Part shown: positions 12,251-25,080 of the stretch, piece after piece | Layout: each line of letters starts with the position of its first letter | How positions within the stretch are numbered: the first letter of the stretch is position 1 | Assembly: GCA_036346225.1 (NCBI GenBank) | Contig: JARFIW010000942.1 | Coordinates: 2,067,001-2,131,000 of the forward strand | DNA from: Platerodrilus igneus | Taxonomy: Eukaryota; Arthropoda; Insecta; Coleoptera; Lycidae | Reading direction: 5' to 3' | DNA length: 64,000 nt | Made by a program: the position numbers and the translations under genes | Notes under the pieces: model-generated | What the model was told of the DNA's origin: nothing | Databases searched by the model: none | Seen by the model: only the letters and a program-made list of their open reading frames with translations

Positions 12251-12934
12251 ATGAAACATATAAGGTTCCGGACAGGATCGAACCTTTATCTTAGTCTTAG
12301 GCTATCGCAGCTTATGCATTTTTCAATTATGCCACTGAGAAGAGTGACGACAATTGGAAAATTACATAAATCTAAATCATGTACACAACTATATATCAAC
12401 CTAACTTATATAAATTTTGAAACTGAACTTGATTTCCTTTTAAATTATCCAAATTGCTTACTGATGCAAATTACTTCCTTAATCTTTCTTTATTAGTGAA
12501 AAACTTTTACAATTGATTCTTCAATCCACCTGTAGAACTATATTAATTTATGCTGTTTATACTCCAATTTATTTTTATTAATTATCTAAAACCACTTACA
12601 CCATCATCAATACTTTTCTGCTAACACAAAATTATCCACTCATTATATTTACATATATTTTGCTATATGTTTTTGACTATGCTGAATCTTTTTCTTTCCT
12701 CCTTTTTACTAATACCTATACATGATCTGCTTCAAAAACTATTCCTTAACAAAACCAAACTCAAAACAACAAAGTGTCTTCATATATCTTTTTTACACAT
12801 TTTTCTACTGTTACTTTTATTATATATAAACATTTTAAACTGGTAAGACAACTTTATTTCTAACTTTTAATGGCCAAATTTAGAAACATGTCTCTCCACC
12901 AAAACCAAAAGTAATTCTTGTTTATTTGTTTTAG
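12251..12934 (+). other. Upstream intron of the GON4L-like gene
   Basis: Pyrimidine-rich, no coding exon recognised. It ends with the acceptor TTTATTTGTTTTAG at 12934. The previous exon must end with one base of a split codon and was not found in the window. Confidence 0.5.
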
Positions 12935-13385
12935 GTTATGCCCAGGCATATTTTGAAAAGGCACGAGAGCGTCTGAGTTCACAGGACTATGAAAAGTTTA
13001 TGGAAATTCTTAATAATTTTAATGATAAGGCTGGCAGAGTTGCTGATTTATATAAGCAAATGGAAATATTATTAGCTAATAATCATCAAGATATATTAGA
13101 TGAATTTGTAACATTCTTAACTGCTTCTCAAGCAAGGGATGTTGGCAAATTAATACTTTACTATAAATTGGGTAACATGTCGCTTTTTCTGCATAAGTTG
13201 GAAATTTACTTCAAAGATCAACCAGCTCACTTACGAAAAATTTATCGAAGCCTAACTGATTTATCTACATGTGTTGATGTTACAATGGATCGAGTAAAAA
13301 ATACGATTCTACCTTTATTGAAAGGCAATGGCTTGCTAATTGACTGGTTTTTACAAATATTTCCTAATGAGCCACCACCCAAGAG
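12935..13385 (+). CDS. GON4L: GON4L/muscle-wasted homologue, PAH-domain exon
   Basis: GON4L is a nuclear transcription cofactor with paired amphipathic helix (PAH) domains and a C-terminal Myb/SANT-like domain; the fly homologue is muscle wasted. This exon translates in one open frame as YAQAYFEKARERLSSQDYEK onward, including EFVTFLTASQARDVGKL, LHKLEIYFKDQPAHLRKIY and ILPLLKGNGLLIDWFLQIFP. That matches the second PAH repeat and following helix of GON4L and YARP-like proteins as I know them. The exon starts after an AG at 12934 with two bases of a split codon and ends PPPK plus two bases before GTAAG at 13386. The next exon supplies the missing base in phase. No internal stop is present, so the gene looks functional. 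Earlier exons lie outside the window or were not recognised. Confidence 0.9.
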
Positions 13386-14856
13386 GTAAGATAATACAAA
13401 AGTACCACAAAAAGTTTTTAAATGTGCCCACATGAAACCAGTATCTATTTTTTGAATCAAATGTGAATGTTATGCTAAATTTATTGCAATTCATGTTTAT
13501 TTTTATTTTATTCCAACAAAGTATTCTGCATGACTGCTTTGTGCTTTGTATAATCTGCATGTGTTTAAGCCTTGTGTGTTGTTAAGACACTTAAAATTTT
13601 ATGCTAATAGCTTAGATGTCTCCGCTATAATAAATTGGTTGTATATCGACATCCACAATGAACAAGGACGTAGCAGACTTGCTGATGGTTCTTTTACCGT
13701 ATTTGCTCTTTTGGATACTGTATCTAGTTGTACCGGCTTACAACAATTACCTAAACAAAAAATAAATTTCAAAGTTATTCGCTCAAATACTTCGTTGGGA
13801 CTTGCATATGCAGGACAAGTTTGAAGAAATGTTAACGTCCTTGACAACTTCTGCAGAAGAGTCCCCGGTTGGTAGGGTTATGACGAGACCATATTATCCT
13901 AAATATTTGTTCAAAAATTGTGGAGCAATTTTTGGCACAACAATTGTGAAAATGGCTCATTATTTTAATGTAGCTTTTAATATAAATTATTATAACCTAA
14001 TTTTAGAATAAAACATTTTATGCGTGTTGAGTGATGGCTATGGATATAAGTATTTTCCTAAAAGTCATTTGCGGTGACGTAAATTAGTACTTTTCGAATT
14101 ATTGAATAATTTTGTTCTGCATCACATTCTAACTGTTTGGGGAATCAACCATAAAATGCTTTATATAATTATGGTTGTGGCTGTTAAAGATTGCCTAAGC
14201 AAACAAAAGCTCTAGAGGAGCATGCCTGGCGTCAGCACTGTGCTGTAGGCACATTCAGAGTAAGAAGTATTCTCAGTGTGAAATTAAATATGTGATAAGT
14301 TATGTTATTAATAATTTAACAGTTATTTTAATAATTATTGGAAAGTTACGTATTTGTTAAAAAAAAATTTCTGAACTGATATTAGATACAGCTCTGAAAA
14401 TTACTTTCTTTAAATGCTTAAAAGGTGCCGTGGTCAAGTTGAAATGTAAAATTAATTGTTATTATAGGCCATATGCAATCGAAAAATATGAACATCGCAG
14501 TTATGTATTAATTAAATATGTATTACATGCATAAAGTAGATTACTGTTAATGACTAACTTAATGATTTTAGATGGTGTTTTGATTTTAATTTAACACAGC
14601 ACTGGAAAATTAACTTATGATGCACAATTTATTTTCAATTCCATCCGTGTATTAATTTGCTACCAATGTTGATGACACGTTTAGTTCGTATATTTTCTGA
14701 GGTTTTTGTTTTCTGAGATCTATATTTATATGTTGAAATTAAACGTTATATGAGAAAGTATTAATAAAGTTTGCAGTTTTACTAATTCTTTTAAATCTTT
14801 GATATTAGCTTATTGTATTTACTAGAATTCCTCTAGTTACGTATTTTTCATTATAG
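13386..14856 (+). other. GON4L-like intron
   Basis: Donor GTAAG at 13386, acceptor CATTATAG at 14856. The left third contains the protein-like relic listed separately. The remainder shows no gene. Confidence 0.8.
13585..14011 (+). pseudogene. Unidentified protein-coding relic inside a GON4L intron
   Basis: Two overlapping frames read like real protein rather than AT-rich noise. The first, 13585-13824, contains LDVSAIINWLYIDIHNEQ, RLADGSFTVFALLDTVSSC and LQQLPKQKINFKVIRSN. The second, from about 13802 to 14008, contains HMQDKFEEMLTSLTTSAE and PVGRVMTRPYYPKYLFK. The switch near 13805 looks like a frameshift within one ancestral protein. I do not recognise the family. A processed pseudogene or a captured exon is the most likely source. 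An alternative exon of the host gene is less likely because no matching splice sites were found. Confidence 0.45.
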
Positions 14857-15049
14857 TTTATTGAATGGACCTTGGGAACAATTAAACATCAGAAGTGACT
14901 TTGCTACTGATAAAGATTTATATGAAACTGTTGCGGTTCCTGATGATGAAGAACTTTATGGTGGCCCTAATTGTATTTGTACCTGTCATCAACAGGAAAA
15001 CACAGTATTTAAGACACGACTACAACATTGTACTCCATGCGGTTTAAAG
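14857..15049 (+). CDS. GON4L: GON4L-like gene, cysteine-rich exon
   Basis: The first base completes the split Ser codon of the previous exon, then LLNGPWEQL follows. The exon encodes an acidic segment YETVAVPDDEELYGG and a cysteine cluster, CICTCHQQ and LQHCTPCGLK, that is diagnostic for GON4L proteins, where an equivalent C-x-C-x-C-H...C-x-x-C cluster follows the PAH region. It ends in phase 0 at AAG before GTAGGT. Confidence 0.9.
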
Positions 15050-15091
15050 GTAGGTTGTCTAATAAAAATGGATTTAATGAAAAACTTTTAG
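15050..15091 (+). other. 42-nt intron
   Basis: GTAGGT...TTTTAG. It is very short, but joining across it gives the continuous GON4L sequence GLKFVQGRVYVQ, so it is probably a real minimal intron. Confidence 0.75.
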
Positions 15092-15280
15092 TTTGTGCAA
15101 GGCCGTGTGTATGTGCAGACAGATAAGGGATTACGTTTAGCTAATGTTAGTTTTCCTGGAAGTCCTGATCTAGATCACAATTTAAGACTGAATTGTTCAA
15201 TAACCAAAAGGGGAAAACAAAGATCAGAAACAAGTCCTTCCAAACAGTTGATATCTCCATCAAAAGAGGTAACGGAAGAG
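15092..15280 (+). CDS. GON4L: GON4L-like gene, exon after the cysteine cluster
   Basis: Open frame FVQGRVYVQTDKGLRLANV, then LDHNLRLNCSITKRGKQRS and a Ser/Lys-rich linker ending EVTEE. It continues the GON4L order seen in the previous exon. Two donors are possible: GTAACG at 15269 and GTAGGTG at 15281. The second leaves phase 0 and joins cleanly to the terminal exon; the first leaves phase 0 too and would drop four residues, so alternative donor use is possible. Confidence 0.85.
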
Positions 15281-18200
15281 GTAGGTGTGTAAAGAGCACT
15301 GTACATAAAAATTACAAATCCTTGCAAATGAAGAAAATGATTGATAGTTTGACTGAAATTTTCAGGTAGTTCCATTTTAATTTAACAACATTTGTAAAAA
15401 TATATAAGATGTGTTTCAGTTACTGAATGTCGGGTAGTCAGTTCGTAGTGTTAGCTTCACTTCACGTATAAAATCATATTTCTATTATGCGAGTTACAAC
15501 AAGTAATTCCTTAGAATACCAAAAAATTACAAGCTAGGGTGTAGAAACAATTTTTGTAATTCTGTAAGGAAAAATCATAATATTGACTAGGAAAACATTG
15601 CTCATAAACAATTACTAACAATTTCGACAGATTTAGCTTCTAATAAGAGAAAAAATCTGAAAATTATGAGAGTGCATTCAAGTAATATGAAATTTTGATG
15701 TCAAACTGATACAGGAACATTTTTTTTTACAAAAAATTCAATATAATTAAATCAAAATGTGTAAAGCCAGTAGAAATATGTATCAGACATAGTGGTGTTT
15801 AACATTAAATGATTGACGAAATTTACAAATTTTTGTTACCGTTTACCCCGACGCTCTTACTTGATTATTATTTAGACTGAATCGTGCTAATTTTTATTTA
15901 CAACTTAATCACTTCCCGTCCATGGCCTCCAGCGATGAGTTCTTCTCGGGGTCTTGGTGATTGTTTTTTTAAATTTTATAATGTGTAGCTGAATGTTTGA
16001 CCGTACAGAGGGTTTATCAATTTCACATGAATTGTAGACACCATATTTACTTTACTCCATAAATTGACCATGCAAATTAATTATTATTCTGTTTACTTGA
16101 TGACCATCTAAATGTTTAAGCTAAGGTATATGCAGTTAATGAATTCTTTAGAATTCTGCACTTTGGCCACTGGATAATCAATAATCTTTGTTTACTTAAT
16201 GCCGGGTGTGAGTGGGATTAACACCTAACTAATAAAAAAATTTTGTAGCGAAGTTTGTTGTTTATCTACAAGGTCAAACAAGAAACACAGATAAGAGATA
16301 CAAAAGGGTGAGGTATGAAATCAACAGGTGAAGTTTACTACTTTTAAGTTATAAGGCACTACTCCACAGTTCTTCAAAATATGGCAGTTACGTGCAGAAT
16401 AAATTGATCGCCACTAGTTGTTTCCAACTAATCTAGCACTAGCGTCCTGTAGTGTGTTCTGATTGGTTGAATCACTGATGTATATTTATTTCTAAGCATG
16501 GGAAATCATGTTAATATTCCATTCTCACGGAATACATAATAGTAATAATAATAATTAATTTTCCTAAACATTGCTTGGAACTTAATTATACAAAAAAAGT
16601 CACATACGATTAATTATTAACTAGAATCTTTGTGTAACCATTTGAAGGGTAACAACATATGTATTACACGTTTGTTTTTCAGTATATTGAATTTTTTATT
16701 GGTTAAAATTTACTTTTGCCTTCATTTTTACACAGAATCAGCAATTCTATAGAACTCAAATAGTTAAGACAGCGTTCAGCTTCATATGACCTAGATACTT
16801 ACTACTGTGTCTTTGTGTGTAAAACTGAGAAAATACAGTGAAGCTGGTTGTAAACTATCATTAAGCAGTTTTGAACATGCTTCTTGATCTATGACTCACA
16901 TTAGCTTTTGGTTATTCCATACCAAACCAAACTTGACCATCTCCGATATCTTTGAAACTTTCAGGAACCATTCTCTCAAAATGTCTTAAATTAAAATATA
17001 TTATTAGAAAAAAATTACATCTTATGAGGTTTTGATGTAATTCATTTTTAAAATTTGCCCAAAAACAAGTTCGTTTTGTGCTGCATTTTCAATCTTGATT
17101 AACTTTTATTCTATAAGTCGTAGAGAACTGATTTTGACCCTTCGTTATAAAGAGAATTCCGTAAGGTTTAATTTGAGATAACCCTTGACTATATTGGGTG
17201 AAGAATAAAGATATTGAAGAAATCAAAAAACTTTTTCAAAAAAATTTTGAGAAGTGCTTTTTAAAAATTTGGAAGAAAATGTATGTTTCAGTATTGGTGC
17301 AAACTATAAAACCTGCAATTTATAGAATGGGATGAGTTATGGCAAAAACTTAAAGCTACCGTGAAAAATTCTCGGTTTTGTATATGCCGTTTTTCTGTCT
17401 TCTACATGGGTAGAGGCCATAGAACACACACCACAAAGTATGAAGACATACTTTGGCAACACTAGTTTGACCTTCGAGGTTACGGTGATCGCAAGAGACC
17501 AAGATCATCAGGGTTAAGAGAAATGAATTAGTTGTAAGGAGACTCGCTAAATTATTTTATACCAATGCTTACTGAGAAACTATAGTAACAAAACAGTAAG
17601 GAACACGTCTAGTAACTCTAGTGTATATTGAACTTAAAATTTATGATGTTTTGACTAAATAAAATGAATTGTTCTGAGTTCACTAAACAAAAATATAGTG
17701 AGCTATTTAAATTGAGTAGATATTAATTAAACCTTTAATTCCCAAAAAGTTTCATGATACCTTCCATTCACATTTTAGAAACAAGGTTAAATATTTAGTA
17801 AATCTCATCAGGTAAACATAATAAACAGGTAGCAACATATTTAATGAAATTTCTATAAGTTACGGTGATTAATACTTTGCGTTGACGCAAAGTTAAGACA
17901 AAATTATTATTTGGACTTCTTAGAACAGACACTGTTTAATGGATAATTTAATTGTAAAGTGAAATCTCATACCTGGATGTAAAATAATTACTAGGTGTAA
18001 ATTGTTACCCTTATCCACGTCTCGATTTTACTCAGCATTGCATAAGGTGTTCGGTAGCCTATTAGGTTCTTCAATCACAACGTAAAGTTTGACTTAAACT
18101 GAAGCGTCCTGGAGTATACACAAACTAGATGTCATCCAGACCATAACATCAAAGATAGATATCCTTATTAGGTGACACGGCGATATGAACACATTTCCAA

Positions 18201-18949
18201 GAAGATAGAGAAATTACTACATTAAATGCAACATTCAAACGACGTTCCCATTATTAGAAGTCTGTCCCAAAAATAGAAGTCCGTCCTAAAAAAGAGCCCT
18301 AAAATGTGGTACATTTTAGTGATTAGATAAAACCACCTGTTGTGTAGACAACAGCGAAGATTGATCGTAAAACATCTTACCGTCCTTGTGTTAAAGGGTG
18401 AGCTTGTGTGGGTTCACGCATATCATCACAGGATTTTAGTAAAGGTCAAATAGTATGAAACGATAGGTCTTTAAGACTAACTAGAACTCACTGTACTTTT
18501 GAACTGTATATAGACCTAGTTGTTTAAAACACAAACATGTAGGAAATAGTTAATAAACATAACTTAACGAACTAGAACACTTATTTCCCAGTGAAAATTA
18601 ATTTTTATTTGAAACACTAAGTAAGACTGCCAAAAAGTATGTTTATTCACTGAAATCTTAGTGGAAACTAAGCAAAAGTTGAGTTAGATTGGTCAGGAGC
18701 ATTAATCAAACAAGTCTGAACTGGCTTGTGCCAGAGAGTATCTGTGGTTGGCAGGCTATTTATTGCATGCAATCCCTAAATTTATCTATTAAGTTTAGTA
18801 AATTATTATCTGCCATAGACAAGAATGTAAATTATTTACCTTATGAGTACTTAATGTATTTTATTTTTTTTTACATTACAATTAAGTTAAATATATCTCT
18901 AACCAGTACTAAAAAAATAACCCAACTGGGCCCCAACTCCTGATCCATC
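15281..18949 (+). other. Left part of the 10.3-kb last GON4L intron, no gene recognised
   Basis: AT-rich, no coding exon on either strand. The stretch 16910-17500 is less biased in composition and looks like an old degraded sequence (for example GACCATCTCCGATATCTTTG), but no protein family was recognised in it. The intron as a whole runs to 25610. Confidence 0.5.
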
Positions 18950-21900
18950 TGAAATACTCAGATTGGACATTGACATTTTCTTTGAAACAAAAGAAAACCT
19001 CAATGACAATCAAATTTATAACTATCAAGTAAAATTACTTATTGTCTAAAGACATTATTGTATTTATGCAAACAAACCGCCATCCTGCAAACAATTGTTA
19101 CCAAAAACATATACAAGAAGAAATAAGCCTAAACAAAACTATGACTATGACAAACCTAAATGAATTCAATACCAAAAAAAGTAACAACAATGAAATAAGC
19201 CCAGATTCACCAACTGAAGAAACGAATATACCAGAAATTAAAGGACAGGATAACACAAACAAAAATGGCAACACAAATGGAAACAATAAATCAGATAAAT
19301 ACCCAAGAGACCAAAAATACCCACTTACCAACAAAAATAATAAAAAAATTAAAACAAGAACACTCGCCAACAGAAAAAAACGAAACTACAACTCTAGAAA
19401 AAATAAGAGAAATAATAACCAACGAACCAACAAAATATATAATATCATTTGATGAATTCCAAGATTTTATAGAAAACAGTTGGACAAGAAAAAATCTTAT
19501 AATTAAGCAGACACTACACTAATGACACAGAACAACTAATACAAATGTTACGAGCTGGTCAAAAAATAACAGATGACACATAAATAAGAACAAGAATCTA
19601 AAAGATTACAAAGAAAATAAAAACACAAATTCAAAAAGCAGTAACATCAAGCTCATCGGAATAAGATAAATTATGAACAGGAACTGCAATGGTCCACAAT
19701 CACACAAAGGAGAACTACAAAAACTAATTCAAGAAACAAACGCACATTATATTTGCCTACAAGAAACACACCTTAAAGAACAACAAACTATGAACACCTA
19801 TAACTATATACAGTATCGAAGGACAGGCAATAACAGTTCATCGCCAGTGGGGAAGTAGCAATTTTAGCAGATAAAACAAGTATGTTAAAAAAATAATCTT
19901 ACATACAAATATAGAAGCGGTAGCAATCTATATACAGATACCCCAAAAAGTTTCCTTATGCAGCATCTACCTCACACCCCAGCTAAAACTCAAAAAAACA
20001 GAAATAGAAAATATAATACAATTACCTGCTCCAATTATAATCTTAGGGGACTTAAATAGCCACAACGAAATATGGGGTTCTCAGCACACAGACAAAAGAG
20101 AGAAAATATTAGAAGAAATAGTGAATGAAATAACTTAATAATACTCAATAATGACAATGAAATACATTTCTGTGTAAGAACAGGTACATTATCCAACATA
20201 CACATATGCATTTGTGACCCAAAACTCAAACTAAATTTAAAATGGAGAGTAACGGAAAATTTATATAACAGCGACCATTTTCCCATACACATACAAACCT
20301 GCGAAGATATCCTAAAACCCAATCAACATCCTATTTACCATAAATGGATAATAAACAAGCCAAATGGCCAGAATATAATAAAAGAGTAGAAAATAACAGC
20401 AGCTCAACAAAACTTTAAAAAAACAAATGGCACCAATAAGAAAACAGTTCACCGGTGGAATATTGACTGTGCAAAAACAAGCAAAGACAACAAAAAGGCC
20501 CTATATAGATATAGAAAAAACATTATATAACCTATTAGAACTTAAAAGAACACGAGCATTAGCCAGACATACAATCCTACAAAGTAAAAAGAAAGCTTGG
20601 AAAGAATACGTGTCTACATAACACCCTAACACCCGACAAAGAATTATGGAAGAAAATCAAAAGAATAAAAGGAATAAATATAACACCATACCAGAAAAAC
20701 ATAATATTTAAAGGAGACAAACCAATAACAACACCCCAAGAAATAGCAGAAGCAATAGCAGCTGAATTTGAAATATCTTCAAAAAATTCCATAAATTTAC
20801 AAAAACTTAATAACAATAAAACCAACACAGAAAACGAACATATGCACAAAACTGGAAAGCACAACGGAAATAGTCAAGAAACCAACACAAATATTATTAT
20901 TTGCAGACGACGTAATAATATACCACAAAGGAACAACACACAATCAACTCAAAAACAACTACAAAAAAACATAAATGCAGTGGAAAAATGGGCAACAACT
21001 ATTGGATTCAACTTCTCAACAACAAAATCAACTGCAATACATTTATCCTGATCCAGGAAACAACATGCAAAGCCGAAACTAACACTGAAAGCAACAGAAA
21101 TACCATTTTTGCAAAATACGAGATTCCTAGGAATAAACTTGGATACGAAGCTAACATGGAGAACACATATAACGGCACTCAAAAAACAATGTAACAAACA
21201 GATAAACATACTAAAAACCGTATCGAATATAAATTGGGGAGCACACTAAAACATTAATTAAACTATACTATATAACAACAATAAGAGCAAAATTAGATTA
21301 CACTACATTTGATTTTCCAATGCTCCACCCGAAGGTACTACATTGGCCAGGAGGCGAGTTTTTTTGTTGCCTGGAAATTTAGAATTTTGCCGAACCCTTG
21401 CCGTTCCAGCCAAGGTAGGGATCTTTAACGTGCGTGACAACACTCACACATGGGACCTCCATTTAACCTCTCATCCGAACGAGGGCGTAATTTTTGTGAA
21501 AAATGCTCACCTGTCATTTTTCAAGCAGTCGACCGTGTCTGGATTTGAACCCAGGACCTTGGGATCCGTAGTCTTACGCTTACTACATTGATCCACGGCG
21601 ACGCCAAAAAATTAGTTTACAACTTGATCACATCGCATCACAGCCAAACCTACATACCTAAAAAAACTAGATGTAATACAAAATACAGCCATTAGAATCG
21701 CAACAGGAGCATACAGAACAAGCCCCACAAACAGCATGGAATGCATTGCACACATACCACTACTAGAATTAAGAAGAAAACAGCTGACCATAAAACATAT
21801 AACTAAATTAGCCTCAAATAGGAACATTGAAGTATACCATGACATCATCACCAAACGAAATGGAAAAATCAAAATAAGACATGAAACCCCAAACCAAAAA

Positions 21901-22949
21901 TATATAAAACACACCTTTAACCAAATAAACGTATCGCTCCCAAAGATCTAACCAAAATACTTCTCCATTCACCCTCCATGGTTGCCGACACAAACAACGA
22001 CTGATACCTCGCTCACCATATATTCAAAAAAGAACACAAGCCCAGAGTTCTACGTCAATCCTTCCAAGCGATACTAGCAAAATACAAATCTCACAAATTT
22101 GTATTCACAGATGGTTCAAAACAGCTAGAACATGTTGCAGCAGTAATTCTATATCACAATGAACAAAAACAATATGCTCTTCACCCATACTGCACCAACT
22201 ACACCGCAGAATGCTTTGCAATCCTAAAAAGTACAGAATACATGAGCAATAACCAATCACACAAGAAATACGTAATATGTTCAGATACACTAAGTGTAAT
22301 AGAATCATTGGAAAATGGTGTAACAACTGATTCCATAATTAACCAAATACTTGATGCACAGTATACAGTAAGCATCGAACAAAAGCAAGAACTAATAATA
22401 ATATGGATACCAGTTCATGCAGGCATCAAGGAAAACGAAGCTGTGGATAAGATAGCAAAACAACCAACAAACTCAAAAACCTAATCTAAACACACCATCA
22501 ACAGATATACAGAAAACAATAGCAAATAAAATAGAAAAACTATGCGACACAAATTGGAAAAACACCAAAAATAATAAACTAAGGAAAATAAAAGACAATA
22601 TAGGACCTTATAAATGGACCTCAGAACATAGAAGACACCAAGTAGTATTAACAAGGCTAAGAATAGGACACACACTATACACACATAAATACCTATTAAA
22701 AAAAGAAGCTCCTCCATTTTGTAATAGCTGCAACACACAAAAAACAGTGGAATACATCTTAACAGACTGCATGAAATACCAAGAAACAAAAGGAAAATCT
22801 AAATGACGATTACAACATCAATCCACTACTATACTACCTAAAAGACATCGAATTATTAAAACACATATAATGTATAAAAAAATCAAAATGCAACCTCCCG
22901 CTAATAACTGAAGGTAGTTGAAGCGGTGAATAAATAAATAAAAAAAAAT
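18950..22949 (+). mobile_element. I-group non-LTR retrotransposon, internally deleted
   Basis: An A-rich LINE ending in a poly(A)-like tail with AATAAATAAATAAAAAAAA at about 22931-22949. From 19042 there is an Asn/Lys-rich ORF1-like stretch in two frames. An endonuclease start follows at 19673 with NRNCNGPQSHKGELQKL and YICLQETHL. Reverse transcriptase motif FADDV is at about 20900, but most of the preceding catalytic core is missing between about 20830 and 20890, so the enzyme is dead. Thumb motifs (RFLGINLDTKLTW) are at 21120-21150 and LLELRRKQLTIKH at 21766. An RNase H domain with FTDGSK (22104), YTAECFAIL (22200), CSDTLSVIESL (22278) and IWIPVHAGI (22401) follows, then a Cys-rich tail near 22720. 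RNase H plus A-rich coding is typical of the I/R1 group. A SINE interrupts it at 21302-21607. Confidence 0.85.
21302..21607 (-). mobile_element. tRNA-derived SINE, copy 1
   Basis: A 306-bp insertion that splits the LINE coding sequence. It is flanked by a 13-bp target duplication, AAAATTAGATTAC at 21289-21301 and AAAATTAGTTTAC at 21608-21620, with one mismatch. The minus-strand 5' end is tRNA-like, with a good B box GGGTTCAAATCC at about 21542-21553 and a degraded A box. The body contains GCACGTTAAAGATCCCTACC and GAGCATTTTTCACAAAAAT. It ends CAAATGTAGT without a poly(A) tail. Two other copies lie at 38797 and 39188. Confidence 0.85.
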
Positions 22950-25080
22950 CCTTTCTCAATCAATAATTCTTCCATCCCTAATCTAACCTTTCCAATATAA
23001 AAATTTACATTCCACGCCCTATCTATAACTGACTTCTCTTTTGTCAATGACCAAATTATGATTCTCTTTATTTTACATATTCTTTTTAAATATTTTACTA
23101 TGCTTAAGGATGACTTCTTCATTTACCAACGATAGTTCTGAGCCGCTGTCCACTAACGTAAATACGATGATTTCTTTTTATGTACACAATCATTTTTATC
23201 TAACAAAACATTTAAATGTCTATTAACATTAACACATTTTAAAATAATCCTAGCTCCCTCCACAAAATCGAAGTTTTTTCTCCCTTTGGATTTATCGACG
23301 TCACATGATGCATTCTGATGTGACGATTTTCTTCCTTATCATTCCTAAATTTCCTCTCGTTTTCATTTTTTTTATATTCGCCATTTTCTCTCTTATAAGA
23401 CCCGTCAAATGCTCCGCTGCATGTCGATTCATATCTTTCATTATTTCAGCCAGAATATATATTTTTGTTCAGAATTCCTTGCTTGGTTGTCATATTTGAT
23501 TTCACGATCGTTATACGAACTATAATTCATCTATAGCGTAAAATGTTTTGTACTGTATCTGAACGTTTTTTCATTCCATCCTTCTCCATACCTGTTTCTG
23601 TTTCTCCTTCTATCTATCCCCGTTTCTTAGGGTATTTTTTCAACTTTTCTAGCTGTCTTATTATTTTCCTCCGGTGTTCTAACCATGTCGTAATTTCCTA
23701 TTATTTCTAGATATTTGTTCAAAGTCTTGCGTTCGGTATAGCTACAGCTCTATTCATTCTTAATGTGCCTTGCTAATAACTGAATTATTTCTTGTTTCAT
23801 CATTTTCGGCCTTAAATGTTTCCCATGGTTATATTTCTCGATAACATATTCTTCTCTACTACCATTATAATTACCATAGCTTCTTGTAATCAGCTTCATA
23901 TTGACATCCATTTGTTGCGAATTTCCATTCAACACTACCCTGGGCTTCTTGTCGCAACAGGAAATCCTCGTTTTAGTTACCCTTGCGCCTGACATTTGGC
24001 AAAAAAGGTGTCTTATATTACCTTATCCCAAGATAATTGACTACAATTTAATTTATAATTGTATATACCCAAGCATGCGTTCATTAACCATTCTCCAACG
24101 TATCTAGCTTCTTATGTACGTCCAATAATTTTTTTCCCGTTATATCATTTTTATGTAATACTGCTTTTAAATTCACCTTCTGCCCTGCATTTTCATCGTC
24201 TCATTTTCTTTTCGCTTTTTGAGCGCTTGAAATAAATACTTTCTATCACTTCTTACTTTCTCTTTACTGTTTCTGATCGCATCCATAATAACTTCATAAT
24301 TTTTTTTGCTTTTTTGTACACTATTTTTATTTCGTTTCGCATTCCTGACACTTGCTGAATTATCATTTATGTACATATTTTCGATTTATCTGCGACTTTC
24401 TTATTAATGTTCTTTCGAAACTCCATGAGATTGTTTTGTAAAATGCTCATTACACCATTTACTTTTTCTTTCATCCTTTTTTCAAAATTAAAGTTTGTCA
24501 TGTCCGTCAACTTCTTTCCACAAACTTCCTGAAATTCTGGACATTCTTTCTGAAATATTTGGCTTTCCGTTTGACTTTTATCTATTTTCTCTCTTGACTC
24601 TTTTTGAAATATTTGGCTTTCCTTCTGAAACTTTTGATTTTCTTTCAGCAGCATTCGGAATCATATTCATATCTGATCCTATTTTCAGTTTTTATTTTCT
24701 CATTCACCTGCCCTATATTCTAATATCTCTATTTCGATTATGTTTTCAACACTTTGTCTCCGTCTTTTTACGACAAGTATCACTGCTTCAACGTTTATAC
24801 TTTCTCTGACTTCCTTCTCCTCGCATCATCGTTTGTTTGAACTTTACTCCATATCTCCTTCCAGTCATTACGCATAATTTTTCTGGAATAGTCATCTTCT
24901 TTAGAGTCACAAATTATTATTTTTTGCGGACCTCACTTATGTTCTACCTTACTTCTACATAAAACACAGTTAAACTAATCTTTATTTATTTATTTACATA
25001 CAAACTTTCTTGCCATGTATTTATTTTTTCATTCTTCTACCAAATTAATTTCTCTTCTAACCCTGTTGGGAATGGCACCT
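22950..25080 (-). pseudogene. Gypsy-like gag and protease fragment
   Basis: Minus-strand reading from the right. A primer-binding-like site GGTGCCATTCCCAACAGGG is at about 25060-25080. A coiled-coil gag segment with QKESQIFQKES repeats lies at 24654-24367, a Lys-rich segment at 24376-24173, a capsid-like block with EEYVIEKYNHGKHLRPKMMK at about 23870-23790, and a retroviral-type aspartic protease motif VDSGSELSLVNEEV at about 23156-23115. Everything beyond the protease (reverse transcriptase, integrase) is absent, because the sequence runs into the tail of the I-group LINE at 22949. Frames change several times, so it is not functional. Confidence 0.6.

Noticed and set aside
19098..19370. Hydrophobic minus frame resembling a membrane protein
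   Set aside because: Antisense of the Asn/Lys-rich LINE ORF1.
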